A DNA stretch of 64,000 bases. Source: Erythrobacter sp. F6033. Its GTDB lineage: Bacteria; Pseudomonadota; Alphaproteobacteria; Sphingomonadales; Sphingomonadaceae. Positions 27,230 through 34,693 of the stretch are shown one piece after another. Below the pieces are notes generated by a model, which did no database searches, was not told the DNA's origin, and was given only the letters and a program-made list of their open reading frames with translations. Every line of letters starts with the position of its first letter. Positions within the stretch are counted from its first letter, which is position 1. The translations under genes were made by a program, and so were the position numbers. The DNA is taken from assembly GCF_023016005.1 (NCBI RefSeq), contig NZ_JALKAZ010000001.1, forward strand, positions 62,001 to 126,000. The letters run 5' to 3'.

Positions 27230-28306
27230 ATGCGTAGGTCGATGAAAAATGTCGCGTTGTTGGTAACAGCGGCAGCAACTGTGCTCGCGGGTCCGGCTTC
27301 TGCGCAGCGAGCGATAGAACTTCCCGAGGAAGCCTGGGTCCACCCACACAGTGAAATCACGGTTCCGACTACCCTTGCAGGATTGCCGCGCAATCGGGTG
27401 ACCGAGTTCGCACCGGATTATCTCAATATCGGCATTTCGTTTCGCGATGAAGCGGAAGAGCTATCGCTGTACATATACCGCGACACGAATGGCGGGGTTC
27501 CGGTCTGGTTTGAGCAGGCGCGAACAGGAATTGAAAATCGTGATACTTTTGGCAGGCCCAAGCTGCCTTATCTGATTGAACCTTATGCGTGGCCTGGGGC
27601 CGAAGCCTGGCAGGGCCAGCGCGCCATTTATGCGACCCCGAAAAGTTCGGTCGGGAAAAGCACAGGTTTGGTTCTGTTCTCGGTCAAAGGCTGGTACGTT
27701 AAAGTGCGCGCGACTTCGGCCAATCGATCAGCAGAGGAATTGGGAGCATGGATTGATTCAGCGTTTGCAGAGCTTACTCCACCTGAGGCGCGCGTAAACC
27801 AACCTGCAGTCATTCCGGTTACAGACTGCGAAGAGAAACTTGTCTTCAAAAAGAAGGCCAAGGACGCCAAAGTGGATGGTGCGTCAAGCCTCATAAGCGC
27901 GTTGCTAGGCGGGATGATCGCCGAAAAAGTGCAAGAACAACAGCAAAGCGCAGAGCCGAAGAAGGCTGTCGCATGGTGCCGTGATTCCGCAATTAGCACC
28001 ATGCAGGTCGCCTATCGCGCAAACGCATCGAAAGATTCATATCTGATCGCTTTTGGCGATAGCGGCATGGGGGTTTCAGTGGCACCTGATAGCGGGTCGG
28101 ATTTGCTTGCCGATCCCAAGAAGAACAAGAAAAAGGTGTTCTCGATAACGGTGATAACCGATGATCAGCGGATCAATTTCGTCCCGCAAAACCGGCTACC
28201 ATCGCTCAAGCGGGTTCTTGAAATCATCAACGAAAATCGCCGTACCAGCGCCGTATCGACGTGGGGCGATGATTCAACGATCGAACTAAATCCTGACTCG
28301 CTTTAG
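27230..28306 (+). CDS. secreted protein of unknown function
   Basis: 358 residues from ATG 27230, chosen because GGGAGG precedes it by 6 bases. A signal peptide (MRRSMKNVALLVTAAATVLAGPASAQ) leads to a periplasmic protein. The mature part has an Ig/beta-like N-terminal portion (YLNIGISFRDEAEELSLYIYRDT) and a conserved pair of cysteines around 183 and 235. Near residue 205-230 is a hydrophobic/charged stretch (SSLISALLGGMIAEKVQEQQQ). No known domain was recognised. It converges on scoB. Confidence 0.7.
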   Translation: MRRSMKNVALLVTAAATVLAGPASAQRAIELPEEAWVHPHSEITVPTTLAGLPRNRVTEFAPDYLNIGISFRDEAEELSLYIYRDTNGGVPVWFEQARTGIENRDTFGRPKLPYLIEPYAWPGAEAWQGQRAIYATPKSSVGKSTGLVLFSVKGWYVKVRATSANRSAEELGAWIDSAFAELTPPEARVNQPAVIPVTDCEEKLVFKKKAKDAKVDGASSLISALLGGMIAEKVQEQQQSAEPKKAVAWCRDSAISTMQVAYRANASKDSYLIAFGDSGMGVSVAPDSGSDLLADPKKNKKKVFSITVITDDQRINFVPQNRLPSLKRVLEIINENRRTSAVSTWGDDSTIELNPDSL

Positions 28307-28321
28307 ATTTGCCCGGCCAGG

Positions 28322-28987
28322 CTAGGCCGTTTCCAAAGCCACTTCGTATTTGGCCGTAGTTTTTGCAGCGACTTCGTCAGCTGTAACGCCCGGGGCCAAT
28401 TGAATGAGGCGGAAATCTGCATCTTTCGATGGTCGGTGAAACACACCCAGATTCGTGATGATCATATCGACCACACCTGCACCTGTGAGAGGCAGAGTGC
28501 ATTCAGGAATAAACTTAGCGCTGCCATTTTTGGCATTGTGATCCATCACCACGATTATCTTCTTCACGCCAGCGACCAGATCCATCGCCCCGCCCATTCC
28601 TTTGATCATCTTGCCGGGGATCATCCAGTTGGCGATGTCACCATTCTCTGCGACCTCCATTGCGCCCAGAACAGTCAGGTCGATATGGCCACCGCGGATC
28701 ATCGAAAAGCTCGTTGCGCTATCGAAATAGGCGCTGTGCGGCAGTTCGCTTATGGTCTGTTTGCCGGCATTGATTAGGTCAGGGTCCACTTCGTCATCGT
28801 AAGGGAACGGGCCAATGCCAAGCATCCCGTTCTCGCTCTGAAGCGTCACCAGCATGCCTTCGGGAATGTGGTTCGCGACAAGTGTTGGAATGCCTATGCC
28901 GAGATTGACGTAATAGCCATCTTGCAGCTCTTGCGCCGCGCGTGCCGCCATCTGATCGCGGGTCCAACCGATTGCATCTTGGGTCAT
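28322..28987 (-). CDS. scoB: 3-oxoacid CoA-transferase subunit B
   Basis: 221 residues. The catalytic glutamate is in [12 protein letters not shown] (about residues 50-61), the SENG motif of family I CoA-transferases. [22 protein letters not shown] is also characteristic. With subunit A it transfers CoA from succinyl-CoA to acetoacetate. The ATG overlaps the stop codon of the HAD-like gene by one base (TAATG), so translation of scoB depends on a gene that is not its usual partner. Confidence 0.95.
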   Translation of the reverse strand: MTQDAIGWTRDQMAARAAQELQDGYYVNLGIGIPTLVANHIPEGMLVTLQSENGMLGIGPFPYDDEVDPDLINAGKQTISELPHSAYFDSATSFSMIRGGHIDLTVLGAMEVAENGDIANWMIPGKMIKGMGGAMDLVAGVKKIIVVMDHNAKNGSAKFIPECTLPLTGAGVVDMIITNLGVFHRPSKDADFRLIQLAPGVTADEVAAKTTAKYEVALETA

Positions 28988-29913
28988 TAATCTTGCTTTC
29001 CGTCTGGATCTGGCAGGGAAGGTGTTTCTGTTTGTGTTGCGTCTACCGGAGTATCGATTTCAGTTTGAGCTATCGGGTCATCCGCGTCTCTTGAGGACGC
29101 TCCGGCAGGAGTATCGGGGCCGATCAGGAACCAGCCATTGTTGATCAGTTTTTCAAGCCTGAATGCTGTATCGCGATTGTTGAGATAGTTATACAATTCA
29201 TCAAAGTCGCGGCGATTATCGCCGGCGATGGCAATCAGACAATTCTCGCTGGCAAATTCTTTGCGGCGGGTTTGTTTGCGATCACCGGGGTACCGCATCA
29301 AAAGCAAGGTGTCTTCAGCGTTGGGGTCAAGGCCCGAGGATGTCAGCGCATCGCGGACAATGTCTGCCTCTGCGGCTGAGTTTCCGGAAATCCACGCAAT
29401 TGTTACGCCTTCGCTTCTTAGCACCTTCAAACTGAGCGCGATGGAGGTTGAAGTTGGCAGGGGCGAAGCGCTGGAGAAATTATTCTCTCCCGGGTCTAGA
29501 TCGATCAGGACCGCTGGATCGAGTTCATCGTCCGGTTCGCATTCGATCCGATCAGCCTTAAGCGAAGCGGGATTGCGCAGAACCGCAGAGGCGAGTGGCT
29601 CTTCAACTTCAGAAAATCTGAAAGCTTGCTGTGTCGAGTAACGGATAAATTCGGCAAGACGCGGCGACTGGATCGAGCGGTCCGCTGCCGGCGTTGGCTG
29701 TTGTTCGGCCAAAGTATTAGTGGCAAGATCAGTGCTGCTGACCGAGGATGCATCAGGTGCCATTGCATCGGACTCTGGTGTCAGTTCTTTAGCTGCCTCA
29801 CGTGGCTCACTGTTCACCCCACCGTTCTTCTCGGATTGCGCGATCGCTCCGCTTGCGACGAGCGGAATGACTGCTGCGACGCAGCCTGAAAGGCACAGGC
29901 TTGCCAAGCCCAA
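28987..29913 (-). CDS. HAD-superfamily-like lipoprotein lying between scoA and scoB
   Basis: 308 residues if translation starts at TTG 29913. No ATG or GTG exists upstream in frame; the only other candidate is ATT 29943, which would touch the scoA stop and give a fuller signal peptide. The sequence LASLCLSGC ends in a lipobox Cys (residue 11). After a disordered linker comes a HAD-like fold: DLD at 138-140 (motif I, DxD), SGN at 176 (motif II), RRK at 216-218 (motif III) and GDNRRDF with D232 and D236 (motif IV). All four motifs are present, so phosphatase activity is possible, as in acid-phosphatase lipoproteins. Its stop overlaps the scoB start. Confidence 0.72.
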   Translation of the reverse strand: MGLASLCLSGCVAAVIPLVASGAIAQSEKNGGVNSEPREAAKELTPESDAMAPDASSVSSTDLATNTLAEQQPTPAADRSIQSPRLAEFIRYSTQQAFRFSEVEEPLASAVLRNPASLKADRIECEPDDELDPAVLIDLDPGENNFSSASPLPTSTSIALSLKVLRSEGVTIAWISGNSAAEADIVRDALTSSGLDPNAEDTLLLMRYPGDRKQTRRKEFASENCLIAIAGDNRRDFDELYNYLNNRDTAFRLEKLINNGWFLIGPDTPAGASSRDADDPIAQTEIDTPVDATQTETPSLPDPDGKQD

Positions 29914-29942
29914 AACAAAAAAGGTTGGGGCGGTTGGACGAA

Positions 29943-30665
29943 TTACGCTGTCTCCCGCTCCCGCGTGGTGCGGAATTCGATTTGTTTGTCATATGGCGCG
30001 CCGACGATCATGCGGTTCACAAACACCCCAGGAAGGTGGATCTCATCGGGATTGAGCGCCCCAGCCGGGACGACTTCTTCAACTTCTACAATACAGACCT
30101 TGCCGCAGGTTGCTGCGGGCTGGTTGAAATTGCGCGCGGTTTTGCGGAAAATCAGATTACCGGTTTCATCCGCTTTCCAAGCTTTCACGATCGCAAGGTC
30201 AGCGAAGATTCCATGTTCCATTATGTATGTTGATTTGACACCGTCGGCATCGACGAACTCTTTATGCTCTTTCCCTTCGGCGACCTGAGTGCCGACACCC
30301 GTCTTTGTGTAGAAGCCAGGAATTCCCGCGCCGCCAGCGCGCATGCGCTCTGCAAGTGTTCCCTGCGGGCAAAACTCCACTTCCAATTCGCCGGCCAGGA
30401 ATTGTCTTTCGAATTCTTTGTTTTCGCCGACATAAGAGGAGATCATTTTTTTGACTTGTCGCGTGCGAAGCAGCTTGCCGATGCCTTCATTGTCGATACC
30501 GGCATTGTTGCTCGCAAATGTCAGCCCTGTCGCCCCGTTGTCGCGGATGGCGTCGAGCAGACGTTCTGGAATGCCGCAAAGTCCGAAGCCCCCAGCAGCA
30601 ATCAAAATGTCATTCTGCAAGACGCCTTTGAGCGCGCTTTTTGCATCGGGGAAAAGTTTGCTCAT
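29943..30665 (-). CDS. scoA: 3-oxoacid CoA-transferase subunit A
   Basis: 240 residues. GGFGLCGIPERLLDAI (about residues 25-40) is the family's glycine-rich oxyanion-hole motif. TFASNNAGIDNEGIG, YVGENKEF and GIPGFYTKTGVGT are further signatures. Together with ScoB it would interconvert acetoacetate and acetoacetyl-CoA using succinate/succinyl-CoA. It leads the operon scoA-HAD-scoB. The upstream 546-base region contains a repeated AAAATTTGCAC element. Confidence 0.95.
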   Translation of the reverse strand: MSKLFPDAKSALKGVLQNDILIAAGGFGLCGIPERLLDAIRDNGATGLTFASNNAGIDNEGIGKLLRTRQVKKMISSYVGENKEFERQFLAGELEVEFCPQGTLAERMRAGGAGIPGFYTKTGVGTQVAEGKEHKEFVDADGVKSTYIMEHGIFADLAIVKAWKADETGNLIFRKTARNFNQPAATCGKVCIVEVEEVVPAGALNPDEIHLPGVFVNRMIVGAPYDKQIEFRTTRERETA

Positions 30666-30811
30666 AATGGCACTCGCTTCTTTGCTTAAAAAGGTCTGGG
30701 TTTCAGGAGCCCAATCAAAGAATGGAATAATCGGTCAAGCGCGCCGTGTCACGCTTTGCAAACCCGGTAATTCTTGAGTGACTTATGCTGCGCCGCACAA
30801 TTTCTGTGATC

Positions 30812-30865
30812 AAAATTTGCACTAGATATGCGCCAATGCTCAAATTTCAGGCAGAAAATTTGCAC
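30812..30865. repeat. direct repeat AAAATTTGCAC, two copies
   Basis: Identical 11-mers start at 30812 and 30855, 43 bases apart (about four helical turns), in the divergent space between scoA and the candidate small RNA. Spacing and AT-rich setting suggest a two-site operator, but the binding protein is unknown. Confidence 0.45.
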
Positions 30866-30904
30866 AGTTTTGTATAAATTGCCTCAAATTCCCTAATGTG
30901 TTGC

Positions 30905-31031
30905 GCAAATCGCAATAAAGAATGCGGCTTTCGCACTTGCGAAGGAAGTGGTTCGGCGCCATATCTCTCTTCGCCTTTTAGGCATCCTCTCCCAAACTTT
31001 TCCAGCCCGGCCTTTGTGCCGGGCTTTTTTT
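30905..31031 (+). ncRNA. candidate small RNA with intrinsic terminator
   Basis: No coding frame explains this stretch, yet it ends in one of the best terminators in the window, 180 bases before the next gene and with no plus-strand gene in front of it. It contains TCCTCTCCC, a C-rich unpaired-looking motif of the kind that lets small RNAs block ribosome binding sites, and AGGCATCCTC. The 5' end is a guess. It could instead be a terminated leader of the p97 gene. Confidence 0.4.
31004..31031 (+). terminator. strong intrinsic terminator
   Basis: AGCCCGGC-CTTTGT-GCCGGGCT, a perfect 8-bp stem, is followed by seven T residues. It would end a plus-strand transcript starting within 30666-31000. Confidence 0.88.
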
Positions 31032-31211
31032 GTCCAAGTACGCATCATGGCGGCTTCGCGCCTCCTACTCGGTTGTGCTGTGACAACTTGCCTGGTCGAT
31101 TGCCCGCAGCTCGTTCAGCAAATTGGCCCGGCGGGCTTTTTCCCAGAGCATGGATGTTGCTACGGGTGGCGAAGACAAAAACGAATCAATGTGTTCGAGA
31201 GGAAGTAATTG

Positions 31212-33518
31212 ATGGCAGACGCCGAAACCGCCACTCCCAGCCGCACTGCGCGACTTCAGGTCGCTCCCGCTCGGCAGGAAGAATCGGGACAGGGCATCGC
31301 CCGAATGCCGCGATCTGCCTTTCAGACGCTGGGGATCACAGAAGGCGATGTGATCGAGATTAAAGGCAAACGCACCACGGCTGCAATTGCGATGGCAGCC
31401 TATCCAGAAGACGACGCTCTTGAAGTTGTGCGTTTGGATGGCTTGCAGCGCGGCAATGCCGAGGCAGCTTCAGGTGAGCATGTCGAAGTTTCGGTCGCCG
31501 AATCGCGCCCTGCGACGCGCGTTGTGTTTGCACCGGCGCAGCGAGAAATGCGTCTGCAGGGGCCAACACAGGCGCTAAAGCGCAACTTCTTCCGCAAGCC
31601 GCTCCTCGCCGGTGATCTGGTGGCGACGACAGGTCAGCAGCCCGTTCAGAACATGCCGCCTGATGTCCGCCAACTGCTGCGCGCGCCTGCCTACGCGCTG
31701 ACACAAATCCGGCTTTCCGTCGCATCGACCAGCCCCAAAGGGATTGTCCATATTGACGAGAACACCGAAGTCGAACTTCGCGCCGATTTCGAAGAACCGC
31801 GTGATGCTCGTGGCGCGGTCAATTACGACGATGTCGGCGGTATGGGAGAAACTATTCAGGCGTTGCGTGAAATGGTTGAACTGCCACTGCGCTATCCAGA
31901 ATTGTTCACGCGCCTCGGTGTCGATCCTCCCAAAGGTGTCCTGCTCCATGGGCCGCCGGGCACTGGCAAGACTCGCCTCGCGCAGGCGGTCGCGAACGAA
32001 AGCGACGCGGAATTTTTCACCATCAACGGCCCTGAAATTATGGGATCGGGTTATGGCGAGAGCGAAAAGAAATTGCGGGAAGTCTTTGAAGAGGCAACCC
32101 GCGTCGCACCAGCTATCGTATTCATCGATGAGATTGATTCTATAGCTCCAAAGCGGACGCAGGTGCCGGGCGAGGCCGAAAAGCGTCTTGTCGCACAATT
32201 GCTGACTCTGATGGACGGGCTGGAAGCTCGCGCCAATCTCGTAGTCATCGCTGCCACAAACAGACCGGACGCCATTGATGAGGCCCTACGTCGGCCAGGC
32301 CGTTTTGACCGCGAAATAGTGATTGGTGTGCCCGATCAGGGTGGCCGCCGGGAAATTTTGGCGATCCACACCCGCGGGATGCCGCTCGAAGAAGCCGTGA
32401 ATCTTGATGAACTCGCCCGCGTCACGCATGGTTTTGTCGGGGCTGACATTGCTGCGCTTGCGCGTGAAGCTGCAATCGATGCGGTTCGCCGGATTATGCC
32501 GCGCCTTGATCTGGATGAACGGACAATCCCTCAGGATGTACTCGAGGATCTGTGCGTCACTCGTGAAGACTTCCTTTCGGCTCTTAAGCGGGTCCAACCG
32601 TCGGCGATGCGCGAAGTTATGGTCCAAATGCCCGATGTGGGGTGGGACGATATAGGCGGTGTCGGCGATGCTATCGACAAACTGAAAGAGGGCATCGAAC
32701 TTCCGCTTAAAAACCCGGATGCATTCCGCCGACTGGGCATTCGCCCGGCAAAAGGCTTCTTGCTCTATGGCCCGCCAGGAACTGGCAAAACCCTCTTGGC
32801 GAAAGCCACCGCTAAGGAAGCTGACGCCAACTTCATTTCTATGAAAAGCTCCGATCTGCTTTCCAAATGGTACGGTGAAAGCGAGCAGCAGATTGCCCGG
32901 TTATTTGCCCGCGCCCGCGCTGTGGCGCCATGCGTCCTATTTATCGATGAGATCGACAGCCTCGTGCCTGCGCGAGGAAGCGGTCAAGGTGAGCCGCAGG
33001 TTACTGGCCGGGTGGTCAACACGATCCTCGCGGAAATGGATGGCCTCGAAGAATTGCAGTCTGTTATCGTTATTGGCGCGACGAACCGTCCGACCCTGGT
33101 TGATCCGGCTCTCCTGCGTCCGGGCCGGTTTGATGAATTGGTCTATGTTGGCACGCCGGATCCAGAGGGCCGTGAACACATCCTCAAAATCCATACGTCA
33201 GAAATGCCGCTGGCTGATGACGTTGATCTGAAGTCCATCGCAGTGCGTGCAGAGCGGTTCACTGGCGCGGACCTTGAAGATATCGTTCGGCGCGCCGGTC
33301 TTGGCGCTCTTCGGCGAGTTGGCGGCGAAGTGACGACGGTTGCGATGGAAGACTTCGAGGATGCTCTCAAAGATTCTCGTGCGACGGTCACGTCCCGCAT
33401 GGAAGCCGAGTACCGGAAAATGCGCGGCGAATTGAAGAAGAGAGCGGCTGAGGTCAATCCGATCGGTTTCTTCTCGCCAGACACGCTTGAGCCCACCAAT
33501 GCGAAGAAGCATAGTTGA
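31212..33518 (+). CDS. CDC48/p97-type AAA ATPase
   Basis: 768 residues from ATG 31212 (a TTG just before it is in frame; AGGAAG lies 7 bases upstream). The N-terminal ~190 residues are the double-psi-barrel plus beta-clam N domain (PRSAFQTLGITEGDVIEIKG). Two AAA modules follow: D1 with GPPGTGKT near residue 247 and FIDEIDSIAP, D2 with GPPGTGKT near residue 520 and FIDEIDSLVP; arginine-finger regions RRPGRFDRE and LRPGRFDE are intact. Archaeal and eukaryotic homologues unfold proteins as hexamers. In bacteria the role is little known. Hydrophobic pore and both Walker B glutamates are present, so it should be active. Converges with the MscS gene 6 bases away. Confidence 0.95.
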   Translation: MADAETATPSRTARLQVAPARQEESGQGIARMPRSAFQTLGITEGDVIEIKGKRTTAAIAMAAYPEDDALEVVRLDGLQRGNAEAASGEHVEVSVAESRPATRVVFAPAQREMRLQGPTQALKRNFFRKPLLAGDLVATTGQQPVQNMPPDVRQLLRAPAYALTQIRLSVASTSPKGIVHIDENTEVELRADFEEPRDARGAVNYDDVGGMGETIQALREMVELPLRYPELFTRLGVDPPKGVLLHGPPGTGKTRLAQAVANESDAEFFTINGPEIMGSGYGESEKKLREVFEEATRVAPAIVFIDEIDSIAPKRTQVPGEAEKRLVAQLLTLMDGLEARANLVVIAATNRPDAIDEALRRPGRFDREIVIGVPDQGGRREILAIHTRGMPLEEAVNLDELARVTHGFVGADIAALAREAAIDAVRRIMPRLDLDERTIPQDVLEDLCVTREDFLSALKRVQPSAMREVMVQMPDVGWDDIGGVGDAIDKLKEGIELPLKNPDAFRRLGIRPAKGFLLYGPPGTGKTLLAKATAKEADANFISMKSSDLLSKWYGESEQQIARLFARARAVAPCVLFIDEIDSLVPARGSGQGEPQVTGRVVNTILAEMDGLEELQSVIVIGATNRPTLVDPALLRPGRFDELVYVGTPDPEGREHILKIHTSEMPLADDVDLKSIAVRAERFTGADLEDIVRRAGLGALRRVGGEVTTVAMEDFEDALKDSRATVTSRMEAEYRKMRGELKKRAAEVNPIGFFSPDTLEPTNAKKHS

Positions 33519-33524
33519 TCAGAG

Positions 33525-34625
33525 TTAAGGCGCGGCGGCTTCACCTGCTTTCGGGTGGCCGCCGGGGACTTCAAGACGGTGCCGAATGAGTGCGTCAGGT
33601 GCGTGTTCGCGCATCCAATCCAGCATATGCTCGCGCGTGTCGCAGCGTAGCTGCCACAATTCGCCAATTGTCTTAGCGCTCATCGATAGCCGCATTTCGA
33701 TGCTTTCGGGGTAGGATTCGGTCATCAGCATTCCGAGGTTACGCCCGTCAAAGAGGCTATGCGCTTTGACATAGCGCTCAAATTCCTCACGGATTGGTGC
33801 AACAGATGTCGCCGGATCGAGATGCAGGAAGACAGGCCCCGTGAGCTCTTCATTGCTGCGGGACCAGTTTTCAAAACTCTCGTCCAGAAAGCGGCTGGTG
33901 GGAACGATTAGAACGCGTTCGTCCCAAGTGCGCACTGTGACGAACGACATTTTCATCTGCTCGACACGGCCAACTTCTCCATCAACCTTCACCAGATCAC
34001 CGATCCGCATCGGTTCGGTAAGTGCGATTTGCAGCCCTGAAATGAGCGATTTGAGCGCTGGTTGTGCAGCTGCACCAATTGCCAACGCTGCCAGACCAGC
34101 TGATGCCAGCATTGTTGTCCCGATCGACCGGACAGACGGGATCGCGAACAGCATCAAGCCAACAGTGATCACGATGATTGCAAAGGTGGCGACGCGCGAC
34201 AGCACTGCAATCCGGGTTTTGCGGCTTCGCATCGCAACCGGGTCTTCATGAACCTCCATTTTTGCTTCGAGTCCGGCGGTGAACGCACGCACGATATTGA
34301 AGGCAATCCACCCTAGCAGTGCAGGTCGAAGGAATTGGGCTAACGGTTCCCAAAGCAAACCCAGCGTTTGATCCACTTGGGCCGCAATGGTCACTCCGAT
34401 CGCGATGAATGACCACTTGATTGGGGAGCGTACCCGGTCGATGAGGAGGTCATCAACATGGTTGTCAGACATACGCGTGAGTCGATTCACCAGCGCAAAC
34501 ACAACCCGGTACGCGAAGTAGGACAGAATGACTGCGACAACTAAGACGATTGTTGAAAGGGCAAGGTCATAGGCGACAATGCTCCAGTCGACGTCCCAAT
34601 TCGATGGGTTGAGATCGTTAAACAT
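33525..34625 (-). CDS. small-conductance mechanosensitive channel, MscS family
   Basis: 366 residues from ATG 34625; an in-frame ATG at 34685 would add 20 residues that look like non-conserved leader. Four or five N-terminal helices are followed by the pore helix ASAGLAALAIGAAAQPALKSLISGLQIALTEPM (Gly/Ala-rich TM3) and the beta domain RIGDLVKVDGEVGRVEQMKMSFVTVRTWDERVLIVPTSRF. This is the classic MscS core. It lies 68 bases after polA on the same strand. A more distant paralogue is at 11872-13140. Confidence 0.92.
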   Translation of the reverse strand: MFNDLNPSNWDVDWSIVAYDLALSTIVLVVAVILSYFAYRVVFALVNRLTRMSDNHVDDLLIDRVRSPIKWSFIAIGVTIAAQVDQTLGLLWEPLAQFLRPALLGWIAFNIVRAFTAGLEAKMEVHEDPVAMRSRKTRIAVLSRVATFAIIVITVGLMLFAIPSVRSIGTTMLASAGLAALAIGAAAQPALKSLISGLQIALTEPMRIGDLVKVDGEVGRVEQMKMSFVTVRTWDERVLIVPTSRFLDESFENWSRSNEELTGPVFLHLDPATSVAPIREEFERYVKAHSLFDGRNLGMLMTESYPESIEMRLSMSAKTIGELWQLRCDTREHMLDWMREHAPDALIRHRLEVPGGHPKAGEAAAP

Positions 34626-34693
34626 ACAGGTTTGGATGGCCCCTTTGATGTGAATTCTGCTGCGGAATCTGCCGCCAACAGGCATTTAAGCAA

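Larger units (their letters stand above)
30666..31211. other. 546-base intergenic region: scoA promoter, repeated element, candidate small RNA, p97 gene leader
   Basis: The left part is AT-rich and holds two copies of AAAATTTGCAC (30812-30822 and 30855-30865). The centre (about 30905-31031) could encode a small RNA ending in a strong terminator. The right part is the leader of the CDC48 gene with AGGAAG before its ATG. Short ORFs in this stretch show no protein-like character. Confidence 0.6.

Noticed and set aside
30896..31363. ORFs of 155 and 86 codons in the scoA/p97 intergenic region
   Set aside because: One runs into the p97 gene in another frame, both cross a strong terminator, and the products look like translated noncoding DNA.
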